Of a DNA stretch of 64,000 nucleotides, positions 24,712 through 38,525 are shown piece by piece. The position numbers and the translations under genes were made by a program. The notes under the pieces are model-generated. The model saw only the letters and a program-made list of their open reading frames with translations, was not told where the DNA came from and made no database searches. Location of the stretch: assembly GCF_009870125.1 (NCBI RefSeq), contig NC_046683.1:42113869-42177868 (forward strand), in the 5' to 3' direction. The stretch comes from Drosophila pseudoobscura. Its lineage: Eukaryota; Arthropoda; Insecta; Diptera; Drosophilidae. Every line of letters begins with the position of its first letter. Positions within the stretch are counted from its first letter, which is position 1.

Positions 24712-25447
24712 CACTTTTCCGGGCACTAATTGAAAATAAAGACCAATTTTTTAATTAAACTTTAAATTAATTTATTGAAGTGCTCTTGGCGGGCACACAC
24801 AATAGGTGCTTCTTAGTGGGCAAGGGACTGGTGAACTAATGGGGGGTGCGGGGTGTTTAAACATTGACCTGCGGTCAATCAGCAGGAGTTCAAAAAGAGG
24901 AGTTCCGAAAAGTCAAACATTGTAATGAGAATTCAACGAAAAATTGAAAAGGAAATTGAAACTTTAATGGATATTACTCGTATTATTAGAATGGCATCTT
25001 TGATTGTATAGAAATATAAGTTATTAGGTAACAAATTTAAAGATAAATTTAAATGATATGGAAACTGCACAAAAAAATAATCCGAATTGGAGCTTAGGCC
25101 CCGTGCTGTATGTAATAATGGAACTTGTATTTTTACTTTAATTCTGAATATTAGCTGGGCGGTGGGTATCCTTACATTTACATGCATCTGTATGTACATT
25201 TGTGGGTGGGTTGAGGTTCGGAGAATGCAGCTGGGGCGCCCTGCACAAAAACCAACAATGCGCTAATGCTCATTTAATGCGATTTCGCACGTTTGCATTT
25301 TCTATCACACACAAACGCACACGCACACACAGGCGGAAGCGGAAGTGAGGTTTATGCGGCGACAAATATTACAAAAATAAACCAAATTTTCTAGAAATGT
25401 AAATGTTTAGTACATTCAGAATAAAAAATATATATACTACTTGGAAT

Positions 25448-25500
25448 TATTCGATCTATCGATCAACGATAGGTACTATTAACCATCCAATCGATATGAA
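25448..25500. promoter_or_regulatory. Candidate CGATA cluster (BEAF-32/DREF-type sites)
   Basis: Within about 50 bp lie CTATCGATC, ACGATAGG and AATCGATATG, that is several CGAT/CGATA cores on both strands. BEAF-32 and DREF are known to bind CGATA/TATCGATA clusters at Drosophila boundaries and promoters. Binding here is only inferred from the motif. Confidence 0.3.
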
Positions 25501-26340
25501 AATTGTTATTGCAAAGAACTGAATTTATTTCTACCCTTAAGTTGAGTTAGCATATTCTTTCTCCCGCATAAGCCTGGCGCTGGACCCATTTGTAGCCGCT
25601 GCCACTGTCGGCCAAGCGAGTGCATAGCTGAAATGTATTTATCTAAGTTTTACGCAATATTTGCACTATATTACATAACCGCATTGTTCCAACCGCCAAT
25701 GAAGCTCGAAATGAAAAGCCAGGCCAGGCCAAAGCCAGAACCGGCAAAAAACATCCCCTTTGAGTGAGTGGCGAGTGTGGGAGACTGCCGGGCAAAAGGT
25801 ACATACGAGTAAACACAAATTGTTGCATGAGCGCATTGAAGCGGCGCCCTACACTACACAAAATAACGTTAGCCACCGGGCAACAGGCGATGACCGATGC
25901 CCGATGCGACCCGACCCAACCCGTTAAACAGGAAAGGTCAGAAGATGATTGCTGTCACCTCTATGTATGTCTGAGTATCTCTATGTCTGATATACTACTT
26001 ACGGTTGTCCCAGAGATCAGAGAGGTAATATTCACGGCGATAATTCCTATGAGAGCTGTGCTATTCGATATGAGACTTGCACTTGATTCTAGTTGATCAC
26101 TGAATAAATGTTTTAAGCCGGGCACACAAAGAAGAAGCTCTTCGAAAGTTTAAGCTAAAAGATATCAACAAGAGGCCATAGGTGGTTGCCATAAGAGTCG
26201 TACTACCAGGCTGACACAACTACAAAACTGTTTAAGAAATATTTCATAATCCAAGATTCCTAGAGCGCCCAGCATCACCTTTTAATTCCTGGATTCTGCA
26301 AGTGCATCTAGCTCATCCTGAAATTCTCAACGAACTACCA

Positions 26341-26407
26341 AAGAGATGAAGCAAGAGAACGAGGGAGCGATAGAGATGGAGATAGAGTGTGAAAGAGAGA
26401 GGGAGGG
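26341..26407 (+). promoter_or_regulatory. GAGA-rich tract (GAF/CLAMP-type)
   Basis: A purine tract includes TAGAGATGGAGATAGAG (26371-26387) and AAAGAGAGAGGGAGGG. It resembles the GA-repeat core of MSL recognition elements used in Drosophila X dosage compensation, but such tracts are common and the chromosome is unknown. Confidence 0.3.
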
Positions 26408-28091
26408 AAATCTCGGTTGAAATAAACAAGAGAAAAAATATTAATTAAATTAAAACCACAAAACCAAGCCCGCAAATATCCGCACACAAAATGTTGTAAT
26501 CACGATTTATGCTGAGTTGGTTATTTACACTTTGCACTTAATACTCACACACGGATGCGGACACATGGATGCACGGATACACGGATGCACGGATATACAT
26601 ACATACGTACACAGAGACGTATACAGACGTACACTCTCAACTGCACGGACACCAGGATGTGCATACATGAGTGCATGTTGCACACGTTGCGCGAAGCTTT
26701 TTGCATGTTTAGCAGAAAATAATATGCAAATTATGCAATTATTTTAGCACTGTCTGTGTGCCCTTATCTCTCCCGACTCGACTCGATCTTCTTCGCACTA
26801 TCGTTTGCGGCCACCCACTCCCAGTCCCATGTACGGATGCACTGTACGCTGGGTTGACCAACACTGGACAGGACTAGAAAGGATAGCATAGGATATGAGA
26901 CACAACACAACACAACACAACACAGCAGCCAAAGGAGGAGGCACTTTGCCTGATTGCGCCCGTCTGCTCCATGTCCAATCCCATCTTCGGTCCTCCAACA
27001 TTCAGCTCTAATCGCTTTGCATACTCGTCCTGGTCCTCGGGGAGAGGGTGCGGCTGAAGGAGTCGCGCCAAGGACTTTCAGCGGGTAAGGCTACTTTTTA
27101 ACGTTCCTGATTTCTGGCAGATCATTTGCCAACTTTGCCAACTAGCGACGGCTGCCGCAACTTGCTCCTTGTCCTCGTTGCTTGCTCCTCTTGCCCTCCT
27201 GCTCTTCTCTGCTCTGCTTAGCACTGCCTTGTCCTTGTTTGTCGCCTCATCCTACCCGACAACCCGACTGCCTGCCAGACAGCTGCACTCATTTCCCTGC
27301 TTACGCCTTTGTCCTGCCGCTTGGCACTGCACATTGTTTCTTTGCACTTTGCCCGAATCAGCCTCAATCCCCAGTCCAAGGCCTGCTTATCCCTGTCGTC
27401 GCCCCGGTCGTGGCCCCGAAATTTATGACAGCATTTGGCCAAAACATATGTTGGCAAACGAGCATTAGCCGCAATTGCTTCCGTCATCTAGGGCCCGGCC
27501 ACACAGAGGCAGAGTCCCTCACAGGCTCATCATCCTCACTCGCCAACGAAAGTGGTTCTACTGAGATTGCTGAAGGACCAGGCAGGAGCCCTGGTAAATG
27601 GGTCGCAAATTAATGTAAAAGACTCGATGCGATTGGTTCTATATTCTCATAAAAAAACTTCTCTTGCAATGGTCAGGTTAGGGATAGAAGGGAACGACAC
27701 GATTCATATGCAATATTTTTCTGCATATTTGCCGACATTGGCTTTTGTCTACGGCCTTGGGGAGGCGTGGCCATTCGGCACATTTTCCAGACAGTCAAAG
27801 CATACTGGATATGTCATTGGATACTTGCCGGCACACTCATCGGACACTCCTGTGCACATCGACATCACCATCGCCTGGATACCGCCTGAATACCCTTATG
27901 CAAAATATTATGTGCTTATATGCAAGTATGTGAATTCAATTCAAAAATTGATTGCAAGCAGATATTAAAGATGAGGATATACAAAAAAGTTCCTAAAGAT
28001 GTGCACAAGTACACGTATGTGTGTGTATGTCTCTTACCATATCTGTATTTACACCCACGAACTAACATCTAGCCAATGTATCTCGCTCACT

Positions 28092-28105
28092 CCGCCAGAG
28101 GGCGC
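28092..28105 (+). promoter_or_regulatory. Candidate CTCF-type site
   Basis: CCGCCAGAGGGCGC matches the general CTCF core CCASYAGRKGGCRS at 13 of 14 positions. Drosophila has a CTCF protein that binds a related motif. Occupancy is not shown by sequence. Confidence 0.35.
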
Positions 28106-29284
28106 GCACTGGATGAAGAAGGACGTGGGAGAGCGAACGAGAGAGAGCAAGCTCGTGGCAGGGGACTCAAAGTCGGGAAATCGGCTTTCTACAATAAAGA
28201 TCCGATCTGATCCAGATTTTGCAATGTGGTAATAATTTGTATAATTCTCCGTTTTCTATTCTTTTCGTATCTTCAAATTCGTGGATGCCACAGTCAAAAA
28301 TTTGAGAATTAATATGTTTTAAGATGCCGAAGTAGCTGAAAATCAGGCGATTGAATTAGAGAAATATCTCTGGAAACTAATCATTAAAACACCCTTTGGA
28401 GATTTCAAGGCTCTCAGCCTCAAGCTTCTTAAAAGTACTCGAGAATCTGTGGGTGTCTGTGACAATTCTCTCTTCAGGAAAACTCTTCCGCCTGAATGGC
28501 AAAATCAAAATTCACTTAGAATTAGGGATGGGAAGGTTATAACAGGCACTTCATTTATTAGGGCGACTCCTTGAATGCCTAATGAGCGGAATCGAACTGG
28601 AGGATGGAGGAGGGGCCAAGAGCCATGTGTGGATGGGGCAAGGATTATTTATTGACTTTCATATGCAAACAGACAGACAAACGCTGAATTATGCAACCCC
28701 CACAAATTCCCCTCCCAGAGGTCGCCTCCTCATCATCACATGGGCCTGACAAAGTCACTTGTCAGATGCAGCCAGGCCAATCCGAGGGCGGAGCAGAAAT
28801 TAAAAGCGAACCGGCAGTGGCAGCAGCTTCAGCCTCAGCCTTAGCCCCTGCCACACTTAATGCCAAAAATATGGATAATGTCATTTTTCTATTGAGCGGA
28901 ATGCCAACGGGAGAAGTGCCCCATGACCACTCCAACACCCCACCATTCCGATTCCTGATGTGATTATGATAAAATATCCTCGAGCGGGGTTTTTCCTCGA
29001 CTTTTTATGATTTATGACTTTGAATATGGCAAACAAAACGGCTTCGATTCCCGTATTGATAGAGGGGCGCCACCAGAATGGGGGCAGGATAAGGCCAGTT
29101 CGGCGTGGGTGTCGTTGTGGCAGGGGCAGTAAACGCGTCGAAGGCAGGACAATAAGCACTGGAGTGCGTCGGCATAATTTTTCCCTGTTTGCTCCTGTCG
29201 AGACGTAATTGTGTATTGGTAAAAGTTTTTTACTCCACTGCCTTTCTTCCCTTCTTTATTTTGCAGAGAGTTCTATGATTTCCA

Positions 29285-29345
29285 TACAATGTTTGCAACG
29301 TAGACGAAAGGAGAATTTTTGGTGCCGTAAGAATGTATTCAGAAA
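29285..29345 (-). mobile_element. Possible DINE-1-like relic
   Basis: The plus-strand text tttgcaacgtagacgaaagg followed by agaatttttggtgccgtaag and aatgtattc resembles the DINE-1 stretch that on the opposite strand reads GAATATATATACTT...GGGGTCGG...TTGCAA. A gcaagggtataaa sequence, another DINE-1-like end, lies at 29482-29494. Similarity is weak and from memory, so this is tentative. Confidence 0.35.
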
Positions 29346-32300
29346 CAACAGTTGTCTGATTCTCCGCCAGTATTTTTGTTTGCCAACAACTTCTTCAAAT
29401 AATCCTTCGGCTTTTTAGATAAGGGCGATCCGAATCGAATGACTACATCATGTTGTCGTTAAATGAAATGCTGAACCGGCAAGCAAGGGTATAAAGTACT
29501 TCGCCTCCCTAAAAATACGCTTCCATTTTTTTTTTATTCGCTCGGCCAGAACCACATGCTACGAGGAGGGGTAGAAGCCCACGTCTAGCCCGGGTCCACC
29601 CTTTGTGCAACACTCGGCCACCGCCCATCATCAATACATCCTCCTGGCCATCATTTTTCGCGCATAATTTGCTCCGAAGAGGGGTCTGGGTTCCAGTTCC
29701 AGTTTCCCGCATTCGAGCTCCCCGTCCTTGGGCCTTCAATTTTCATAATTTGCGACTTTACTCAGGATGTGGAGGGTTGCACGCAGCAGTAAGTGGAGTG
29801 GGAGGAGGTCAACCCACTTAGCACTGTCACGCCCAGCCAAAAAGAAATAAGATAGAGGGTGGCAGAAGCCCCAAATGGAAGGGATGACAAGCCGAAGTTT
29901 GTGTACCCTTGAATGGAGAGTACAAAACCCTAATTGGATATGGCTTTTCAATGTTACTTAGATACGGCTAATCGAATAATAGAAGGACTTTAAGGGACTT
30001 TTTTACATCCTCAGAATATACATCAATGCAGAAGTCTGAGATGCATTTACGCTATTTAAGGTGTTCGTTTTTCTACAAAGTGTTCGGGATTATCCATCAT
30101 AATTATAGGACGTAGGATAGCAATGTATCCACACACGCCTAGACCGAAACTCAAACGCCGTTGAATTGACAGGGCAGAGTTCCATTCACACAGAGATACG
30201 CGTACGTGCGAGCGAATGAATACATTTAATCAAGTGAAAAACATCATCAAAGGCGAAGGACAGCTCAAATCAAATCAAATCCAAATCAAATCAGGACAGC
30301 GCACTTAATTAGCATATGGCATATTCAGTTCGATATAGTTACACGGTATACATATATGTTGATGATGTTGATGCCCCTCTCTGTTGGTGGCTCATAAATT
30401 GCGCATACGCCAAGTGCAACCAGCACATGTTCACTCACCCATATCCTCCCTCCCATGCACTTGGTCTAGACAGGAGCTGAATCAGAAGCTGAAGCAGAAG
30501 CAGAAGCATTCGCTTTGCATGCCACAAAAACTGGCTACGGTCAAGTGCGGTTGCAAGGGTTGCAAGGTGGTTGGGGGTGTGGCAGTGCCACTGACCCCGC
30601 GAGCCCCTGCCCATCTTCAATCTCCGTCGAGTGGCAAGTGGCGATTGGCTTGTGGGTCCAAGGGGGCACCACTGTTCCTCGCTGGGCCAAATGATGATTC
30701 TCTGAATTTGGCTTATTCCGAGGGAGTGATGCAATGGTCACGCACTGGGAGCCCGCCCAAGAAGCGCCTGGAAAGGTGCCAGCCGCACAAATGAGGACAC
30801 CGCAGCCGCACAGATATACATATCTATGAAATGTAACGTGATGAATTTGATGATCTATTGTCAGGGCAGACAGTAATGGAATGAAACAGGGAGCCGGAAG
30901 GAGTGTGCCCGACCTGGGCACACATTCTGCACTGAGCGAAAAAATGGGCTCATGCAAACCTGGTGGTCTTCGAACTTTTTGATAAGGAATCTTTGAATTT
31001 AGCTAAAGTCAGCTAATATGGAATTTATTAGCCTGCAAATAAGATGGTAATAGGCTTTTAGAGGCTGTAGCTCTGGCATGACTGACACTTGCTGCGTATT
31101 TCCTTCCAGTGTGACACCTTTTTAGAGTGGAGTATCGGCAGGCGGTAGGCCTAAGTCCGTGTAAAGTTAGTGGGGTGGGGTGGGTAGGGGGTCTGGTGGT
31201 TTTTGGAGTCAGAGCTCGTGACGACTACTTTGTATGCGCAACTTGTGCCTTGCGTGTGTGTGCACATCTTTAGCATCTATCAGTCTGTAAGGCTTCCGTT
31301 CATCCTTCTCTTCCCGACCTCTCTAGTCCGATTCTGCCTACAGCGAACGTGCGGGAATGCGTGTCTGCTTCGTACCCTGACCCCTTTCTCCGTATCTTCC
31401 GTGTCTCCCCCGGCCCCTCGCATCCCTCTTTCAGTGTTGTTCTGGAATGCGTCGACTGATATGCATATGTGGGGGAGAGACACAAACGACACGACACACG
31501 ACACTCCCATCCACATGTGTGCTCATTCATTCATTCATTTCATTCGGCTGGCATATCCCTGGCACGGCACCCACGCCCACACCCCAGACGACTGGATTTA
31601 GATCTGTGGATCTGCTCAGCTCCGATAGTGATGGGGCAGAGAGGGGGCCCGGTGTCAGTCTGGGCGCATATTCAATTTAGCAACACACAGAAGATGACAA
31701 AACGATTGCTTTCGACTGCTTGTCCTATGGATGATGAATTGTTCCTGTTCCGACCAGGCGACCAGCCTGGACCAACAGACCAACCGAACAGCGGACCCCA
31801 TCCCCATCCCCTTTCCTATCCAACCCAAGCATCTATTGAGCTCATCATTCCCGGCCTTAGCTTATCCACAAAACATCCTTTTGTTTTTGCTGCTGCTGCT
31901 TTGACTTTAGCTGCATATTAATGTCCTCGGTGTGTGTCCGTGTGTGTACGTTTGACAAACTTAAAGCGGAAATTAAATTTGAGGCAATTAAGGTGTTACC
32001 CGACAGTGGCGTCGAAAGTGAAAAGATGCCATTTGCCATGCTCTACCAGAGCGGAGCCTGAGCTTCACGGCATTGGGATTCAGCCTTGCTCGGGCTCGTT
32101 AATCCACATGAAACTTTACCCATTTAGGATGTGTCATAAAAAGGTTAGATAATCTTTCCAACAGCTTCTATTAGATCGGTTCTCTACAGGTGTTTTATAG
32201 GCTATTCAGAGGTTTTTTTTTACCAGAGGTGGTTTGTTTCAGATTTAACTTTATTTAAACATTAAAAAACTGGCCGAAAGGTCTACGACGAGAGTTTCAG

Positions 32301-35300
32301 TATAATTCAACTATCGCCTCATATTACAAGCTGTCCCTTTCCCTTGGCGGCTGTTTAAAGGGCGGCTGCTTAGTTCCTCTACGATTCGTATCAATCAGAC
32401 CGGATTTAAGGCCACTCTAATTAAAATAGCTGCTCCAGCACTCCATGGGTGCCTCGCAGGGCATCCTGGCAGGCAATCGGATGCACCGACTCATCCCCGA
32501 CTCATCCCCGACTCTTCCCCGACTCTTACCCGACACAGCCCCTACTCCGGGACACGAATGTAGGCGAATCAATTAGTTCAATGCATGAACAGAGCTCAGC
32601 CCTGGGTCTATTTTCCGTGGAGCACTTCCGCTCTTCGCTGCCAACAAACAAAACTAATTACAAGCATTTTCATTAACGCCTACGAGTGAGCGCCTTCAGA
32701 ACCACCCTCTAAGCCACTCCCGGGGAAGATGGCCAATGCATTTGGATTTAGATGGGTCTGGTGCGGGTGCGGGTGCGGGTGCAGGAGCAGAAGAGAATCA
32801 AAGTGCTCGGGTGTCTGCGGGTCGGAGGGTCTGTTGTTCTGTGGGGGAGGCGACAACTACTTAAAAGTCGATGCGCCAGCAAGGCTAAAACACTTTTGCC
32901 GTCACTCAAGTGACAATGCAGGACGCGACACACTCGCAGCGGGATGAGGAGACTCGGATGGGATGGGCAACTCTTGGCCGGAGACAAAAGGACACCGGAG
33001 ACGACGACTACGACTACGAGAACGAGTACGTCGACGTCGACGACGACAAAGTTCGTTGGCGCAAACTTTACCGCCAATGCGGCGCATCGCGGGCCTCGAA
33101 TCTGTGCCGTCAACAAAAAATGTTTGATGCTCCAACTGAACAGACCCAAAACAGGGCAAGTGTCCAGGTCCAGGTCCCGGCTTCGGCATCGGCGTCGGAG
33201 TCGGAGTGGGGCCGCAGTGAATTGTCTAATTACAGCTGCCAGCTAAATGAAAAAACAAAGCGCAGCCCAGCCCTGTCCCTGTGTTCTTTTTCCCCTATGC
33301 CCTCGTCGGCTGTCAGAACCAGGAGCTGGAGTTGCTGAAGCCGAGGCAGGAGCTTCGCTCTTTGTCGCCGCATCGTCGCCAAAGCAAGTCGAAAACATCT
33401 TAAGCACATTTTTAATTAATTTAAATGCGTTAAGTTGCTTGTCACTTCATTTGGCGATGTCCCCAGCCTCACTCCCACTCCCACTCCCAATCGCAGTCCA
33501 CGACCCAATCCCAGACGACATCCCAAGACCCTGCCGAGTACTTGTGCCGCTCAAGCCCACGTTTCAACACTTATCCCAAGGGTCAGGGTCGCGGACAGAA
33601 GCCCAAGTGCGAGCCTCAACCTGAGGACAGCCCCAAATCCCGTTCGATGTTGCTGATGAGGTTGCTGTAAGTACCAAAACGTCTCAACTAATTCGTTTTG
33701 AAACTAATTTTGACAAGTTAAAGCACAGATACTAGAACTTTATTAAAAACTTTATTAAATTGAATGCAGACAGGGCCCGAATGGTTTCATTACTCACCAC
33801 TAGAAAGTCCGATGGAAAACGCGGGTGAAAACCAATTCCAGAACTGACTAAAAGCCAAGATAGAATTATAAATAGGAAAATACTATATTATTTCAATCAA
33901 TGGATCTGGTGGTGTCTCAATTTCAGGTAGTTAAGTTTCTCCTGATGCGCAACCATTTGCCTCATGCTTGAATTTGAGAGGATGGATAACTGGATAACTG
34001 GAAGATGGAAGGCTCCTACCACCAAAGGGCGCCCATCGTACAACCGTTAAAGTTTTGAAAAGCCGCCACCGCAGGAGCCAGCCGTAAGTAGAGCTGGATA
34101 CTGATTTAAAGACGAGTAGCTGGTTGCTCTTGCTTGGATTTATTAAAAAAAAGTCTCCGGTTTGGGGACTCCGGGGATATTATTTGGAACATAACAGAAA
34201 AGTGACACTTAACCCTGAAACGTATGGTAATTGTATAATTTTAAGCCTAAACGTAAAAAAACAAAAAAAAAAGTCTCGATTCTAGACTCTGTTCGTGTCG
34301 GGTCCAAAGGATCTGAATTTACGTCGTGGCGTGGAGAATACCAACTTAGACATTCTGGCCAGCTTTGTGGCGCTAAATCTGTCCCTCACTGAATTCAGAC
34401 TGGGAATCGGACGCTGGCACTGGCGAGGCGAGTTTAGAGTTTTGCACCCACAATTTCATCGTCCTATTGCGGCTGCAAAAAAACCAAAATTGGATAGTTT
34501 TCTCGATTGCAATGGTGCATTACTCATTCAGAATGAATATCCATCGAGTTAATTCCCAGTATGTTCCTTGCTATATATAGGATTAGTGTAATATTTTGAA
34601 CCACACAGCGCGACATTCGCGTCAGACCCGGGTGATCTTGAAGATGGAGTTCCCCACTCTCTGATTCCGAAGAAAGACATTTCCGTTTGCATAATCTTCG
34701 ACCAATTTTAATTGAATGTACGGAGGCAATATGCACATACATAAGTCGACCCATGGTACCTATCCTCGGTACCGCGGTCATTCATCCCATTGCCTCGTCA
34801 TCTGTTGCTGTTACATTCGTTCTGGTAAACGTAGCAGTGGACAGTGGGAACTAACAGCGCAGCCTGGGGACATCGACCCAGCAGACATGAGATATGAGAA
34901 ATATGATATGATATGAGAAACCCTTTTAGTTTATCCTATTTGTGGTTAAAATTTGGTTTTGATTCGGCTAAAAGATGTATGCCAATTAATCCAAGTATAA
35001 CGAGCTAACGAGTGGGAATCATGTGTATATTGTATTAAGCCAGATTAACATTACAGACATGATTTCGATTACTCCGCATTCATCTTATCTTTTAATCTGC
35101 CAGCCATCTGCACAATGAAAGATCATTCTCGTTACTCATTAGCATACCCAATCGTATCTACCCTGAGAAAATAAATGTGCTGTAACCTATCCTTGGTCTT
35201 CAACCATCAACGAGTATATGGACCTACCATATATATTGACTGAATGTCCAAATGCCCATATGCACTGAAGACCTTTGTATTTTCTTTGATGATTCGAATT

Positions 35301-35784
35301 AATGCTATGCTAATGTTTTCTGATGTTGCTCCCTCTGAAAATTAGTTTAGTTCTTGCACATATCGCTGCTTTGAGTATTTTTGCACCACCTTTTCTTGTG
35401 CGGTTAAGAGATCCAGCACCGGAAACCTCTTCTATAGATGCTTGATTTATTAATTGATTGATTAAGGGATAATACAAACATATATGAAATTGATTGCGAA
35501 TTCGATTGGAATTTAACATCGGAATTGTTTTCAGCTTTTTTCTTTTAGGCGCTGCCCTCCGCAGCCGTTACCAATACTAACATATGGCGGCTGTACCACT
35601 GAATTACGCGTCCCTTCATTCCATATGCCACATCCCTCAACGAGTGACAAGGATGTTCCGTGTTTGGTCATGGAATCAATGACACGATTTCTCTCCTCTC
35701 CGTCACCCCTCGACCCGACCATCCACGCCACAAAGCATCAAATACGCGTCCATCTAATCCGAGATCTGCGTTCGTACATGCCAA

Positions 35785-35785
35785 G

Positions 35786-35813
<28 letters not shown>
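35785..35813 (+). repeat. (GT)n microsatellite
   Basis: About 14 GT units. Confidence 0.95.
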
Positions 35814-35819
<6 letters not shown>

Positions 35820-38439
35820 TTTTGTGTCACATCCAATGAAACGGCGACTGGCAAATGGACCAAAAACTCTATTATGCCATACCATACCGTGCGATGCCAT
35901 TTCGATCGATTGCCAACGACTGGCTACAAATTGTCCAACTTAATTAAAGAAACGCTGTCTTACTTTGTAATTGAGCGGCCAGTGCATGCAGCAGCAGTCG
36001 CGGCAGGCCTCCAACCTAGACCTCCCGCCAGGCCCAATAGCATGCATACGAGTATGGGTGGACAGAGACACACACACACACACACAGAGTGAAAGAGAGC
36101 TTTTCAAGCGTCTATCTTTATCTACGGCTGTACTTCATAAGCTTCTCGAAATAAAACAGAAACAAACGCCAGGCAACAAAAAAACAAGAAAGAAAGTCTT
36201 CTTTCGGGGGTCGAAGCTGTTAATACACTTGCAAATCCATTTTCTCCATACATATGTAGTAATATAGTAATATAGTAGTAATAGTAAAATATAGTAATAT
36301 TATATATATGAGTCTGTTTATAATCTGCATCGTTGCATTGCATCCTGCAACGTGCTGTCAAAAGATGGTCCCTTGCTGGGAAGGACTAGTTTAATGATCA
36401 ACAGGAATATTTGTTGTCTTTTTTGTCTCTGTCTTGCATGCGAATACCCCTTTGCATAATCGCAATACCCTCTGTGAGGGAAGGGCACGAAAGAGTACTG
36501 GGCAATTTCCGTGTGTGTTGACGGCGACAACAACAAACATGGAAACGACTGTCGCTGGAATGAATACCGGAGTGGCAGAGTGTCGGAGGGGCAGAGGAGG
36601 ACTGTGGCGGCGAGTAGGGAGAGAGGGGGTCTGCTGAGAGCCGCATGAAATTGTATCTGGAAAAAAAGTGCACCGTTGCTTTTAATTGAAAACGCAAATT
36701 GGTCATCAATTAATTTGACATACATATAGACGCTGCGGCGGCGTTGAATGGCCTCGAAAAAAGGCTGAAAATGTCGGATACTCGTATTTTTGCCAAACTT
36801 CCATATTCCGCTTTCTCCCCGTTCGACCCAGAGAGTGCTCGGATGGAAATACCCCTATGCTCCCCGAGATCCAAGCCAGCAAGACAAGTTTTCTATCGAT
36901 GGTTCTTGGGGAAATTCTGTCCAATATATGGAACAGCTTGTTCCGCAAGTCATTCATGGTCATCCACAAGGAATAATTTGCAAGCGAAGGAAAGGGATTT
37001 TTTCATTGTGAACGGAAAACCATTGTGAACTGTGTCCATCCATCACCCCATATGAGGTGTCCGCTGGCGAATTTTTGAATAAATAAATAAATATAAATCA
37101 TCCGCTTGGTGTCATCAGACCCACAACACGTTATTGCATTACTTTTCATATATCAAAGCCATTCCGCTGATAATTCGATAAATGGGGAATCACTTGAAAT
37201 AGAGCTATGGAATTTTTCCAGTCCGGGTATAGGATTGCACTTCCATATCAGCACTTTTTCCCCCTAGTCCAACTAAAGTAAACAGAAACTTGACTTCGGT
37301 TAGATCAAGCTTATTTCACCAGGCATATTTTATACCAGGTATGTTCTGTGCCAGGTATATTCAGGTAACGGGGACTCCGACTCGGGAAAAATAGAGCTGG
37401 AGAATACAGCTGTATCTCAGATTTCATGTTGAGAGTCATTGGTGGTGCTCTTACTTTGACTGCAGCTGTATCTGTATCTGCCTTGTCGTTTCCTTCTGCT
37501 TTTGTTCCATCCATCGTCGGCGGCTTTTCCTTTTTTCGTTTTTCCTCCATCTGCCGCTGCTTTTCCTCCTTCTGTCGCCGCTTTTGCCGCTGTCGCCGTT
37601 GGCGCTGCATTTGCAATGGAAATTCTGCCCATCCGTCGCATGCGAAATGCATTTTAAATGCGACTCCGTCCGAAAAACAAAACGGGGCGGGAGTCCGGAG
37701 TCCGGAGTGCAGCGCTGCCCAAGTCCCCCCAGATCCCCCAGTCCTTATCCACCGCTCGGCTTTTACCCCCGAAACTCGTTGACAATTCGGCGGAGACGGC
37801 GACGGCGACTGTGACTGCGACGATGAAAATAAATAAATAGGCAGCGACCGGCCGAAAGACCCAACCAAAGTTATACCCCCCCTACCCACTATTTAGAACT
37901 CCATGCAGAGGACCTCCGTGGATTGGAGCGGGACAAGGACAGCGACAGCGACAGGGACAGGGACAGGGGGGTGGCTATGGAGGGGTAGCGTAAGCATGCA
38001 AATATTTAGATTAATGCAAGACTTTTGCAACAAAATACGCGGCGCGCATATTGCCAAACAAATTTTTATTTATGCCAAAAAGAGGGTAACGGGGGGGTAT
38101 CTGGGACAGGGAGACGGAGGGGCGGTGAGCGGTGGGTGGTGTGGTCCTAGTCAGTCCCAGTTGTCAGTCGCAACGCCAACCAAGATGACAAAATTAGTTT
38201 TCCTTTTTTGGTATTCCGTTATTTTCCAGCGTTATATTTAGGGTTTTCATCCACCGTTGAGCAGTTTTTCGCCTTTATTTAATCTTAGTATTTCGTTGAG
38301 AGGGGCTACAATAAATCTTTGAAAGAAAAGCCTTGAAATACTCGTAAATATTCTTTAAATCTGTTGCCGAACCGGAGAAAAAGCTACAAATTTTCGTTAT
38401 TTTTTTTTGTTTGTCTAGTAGATCCCCACAACATTAGTT

Positions 38440-38525
38440 ATTAAGCTTATCGATAGGCACTTTCCATTTGCAGAACTTAATCGATTATTACTACCTTCAA
38501 TCGATTGACAAACGAACGTCCCTTT
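38440..38525. promoter_or_regulatory. Candidate ATCGAT/CGATA cluster
   Basis: TTATCGATAGG, AATCGATTATT and AATCGATTGAC fall within 70 bp, with another AATCGATTGG at 38631. This resembles DREF/BEAF-32-type site clusters. It is a motif-level inference only. Confidence 0.3.

Larger units (their letters stand above)
21941..29280. other. Intergenic spacer, no gene seen
   Basis: Noncoding spacer with simple repeats: GGTCC pentamers (22205-22222), GGTCTG hexamers (24006-24042), a G-rich GGGTGT run (24661-24711), GGATGCAC/GGATACAC units (26550-26600) and CAACA units (26903-26923). Open frames at 24101-24520, 27182-27613 and 27552-27968 have no domain and mostly non-ATG starts. Candidate protein-binding motifs are listed separately. 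Confidence 0.5.

Noticed and set aside
27552..27968. 138-aa plus-strand frame
   Set aside because: It begins at a non-ATG codon and no family is recognisable; kept only as a weak possibility.
28691..28963. 90-aa plus frame with Glu/Ala-rich segment
   Set aside because: Short, with an Ala-Ser repeat from CAGCCT units and no domain or splice context.
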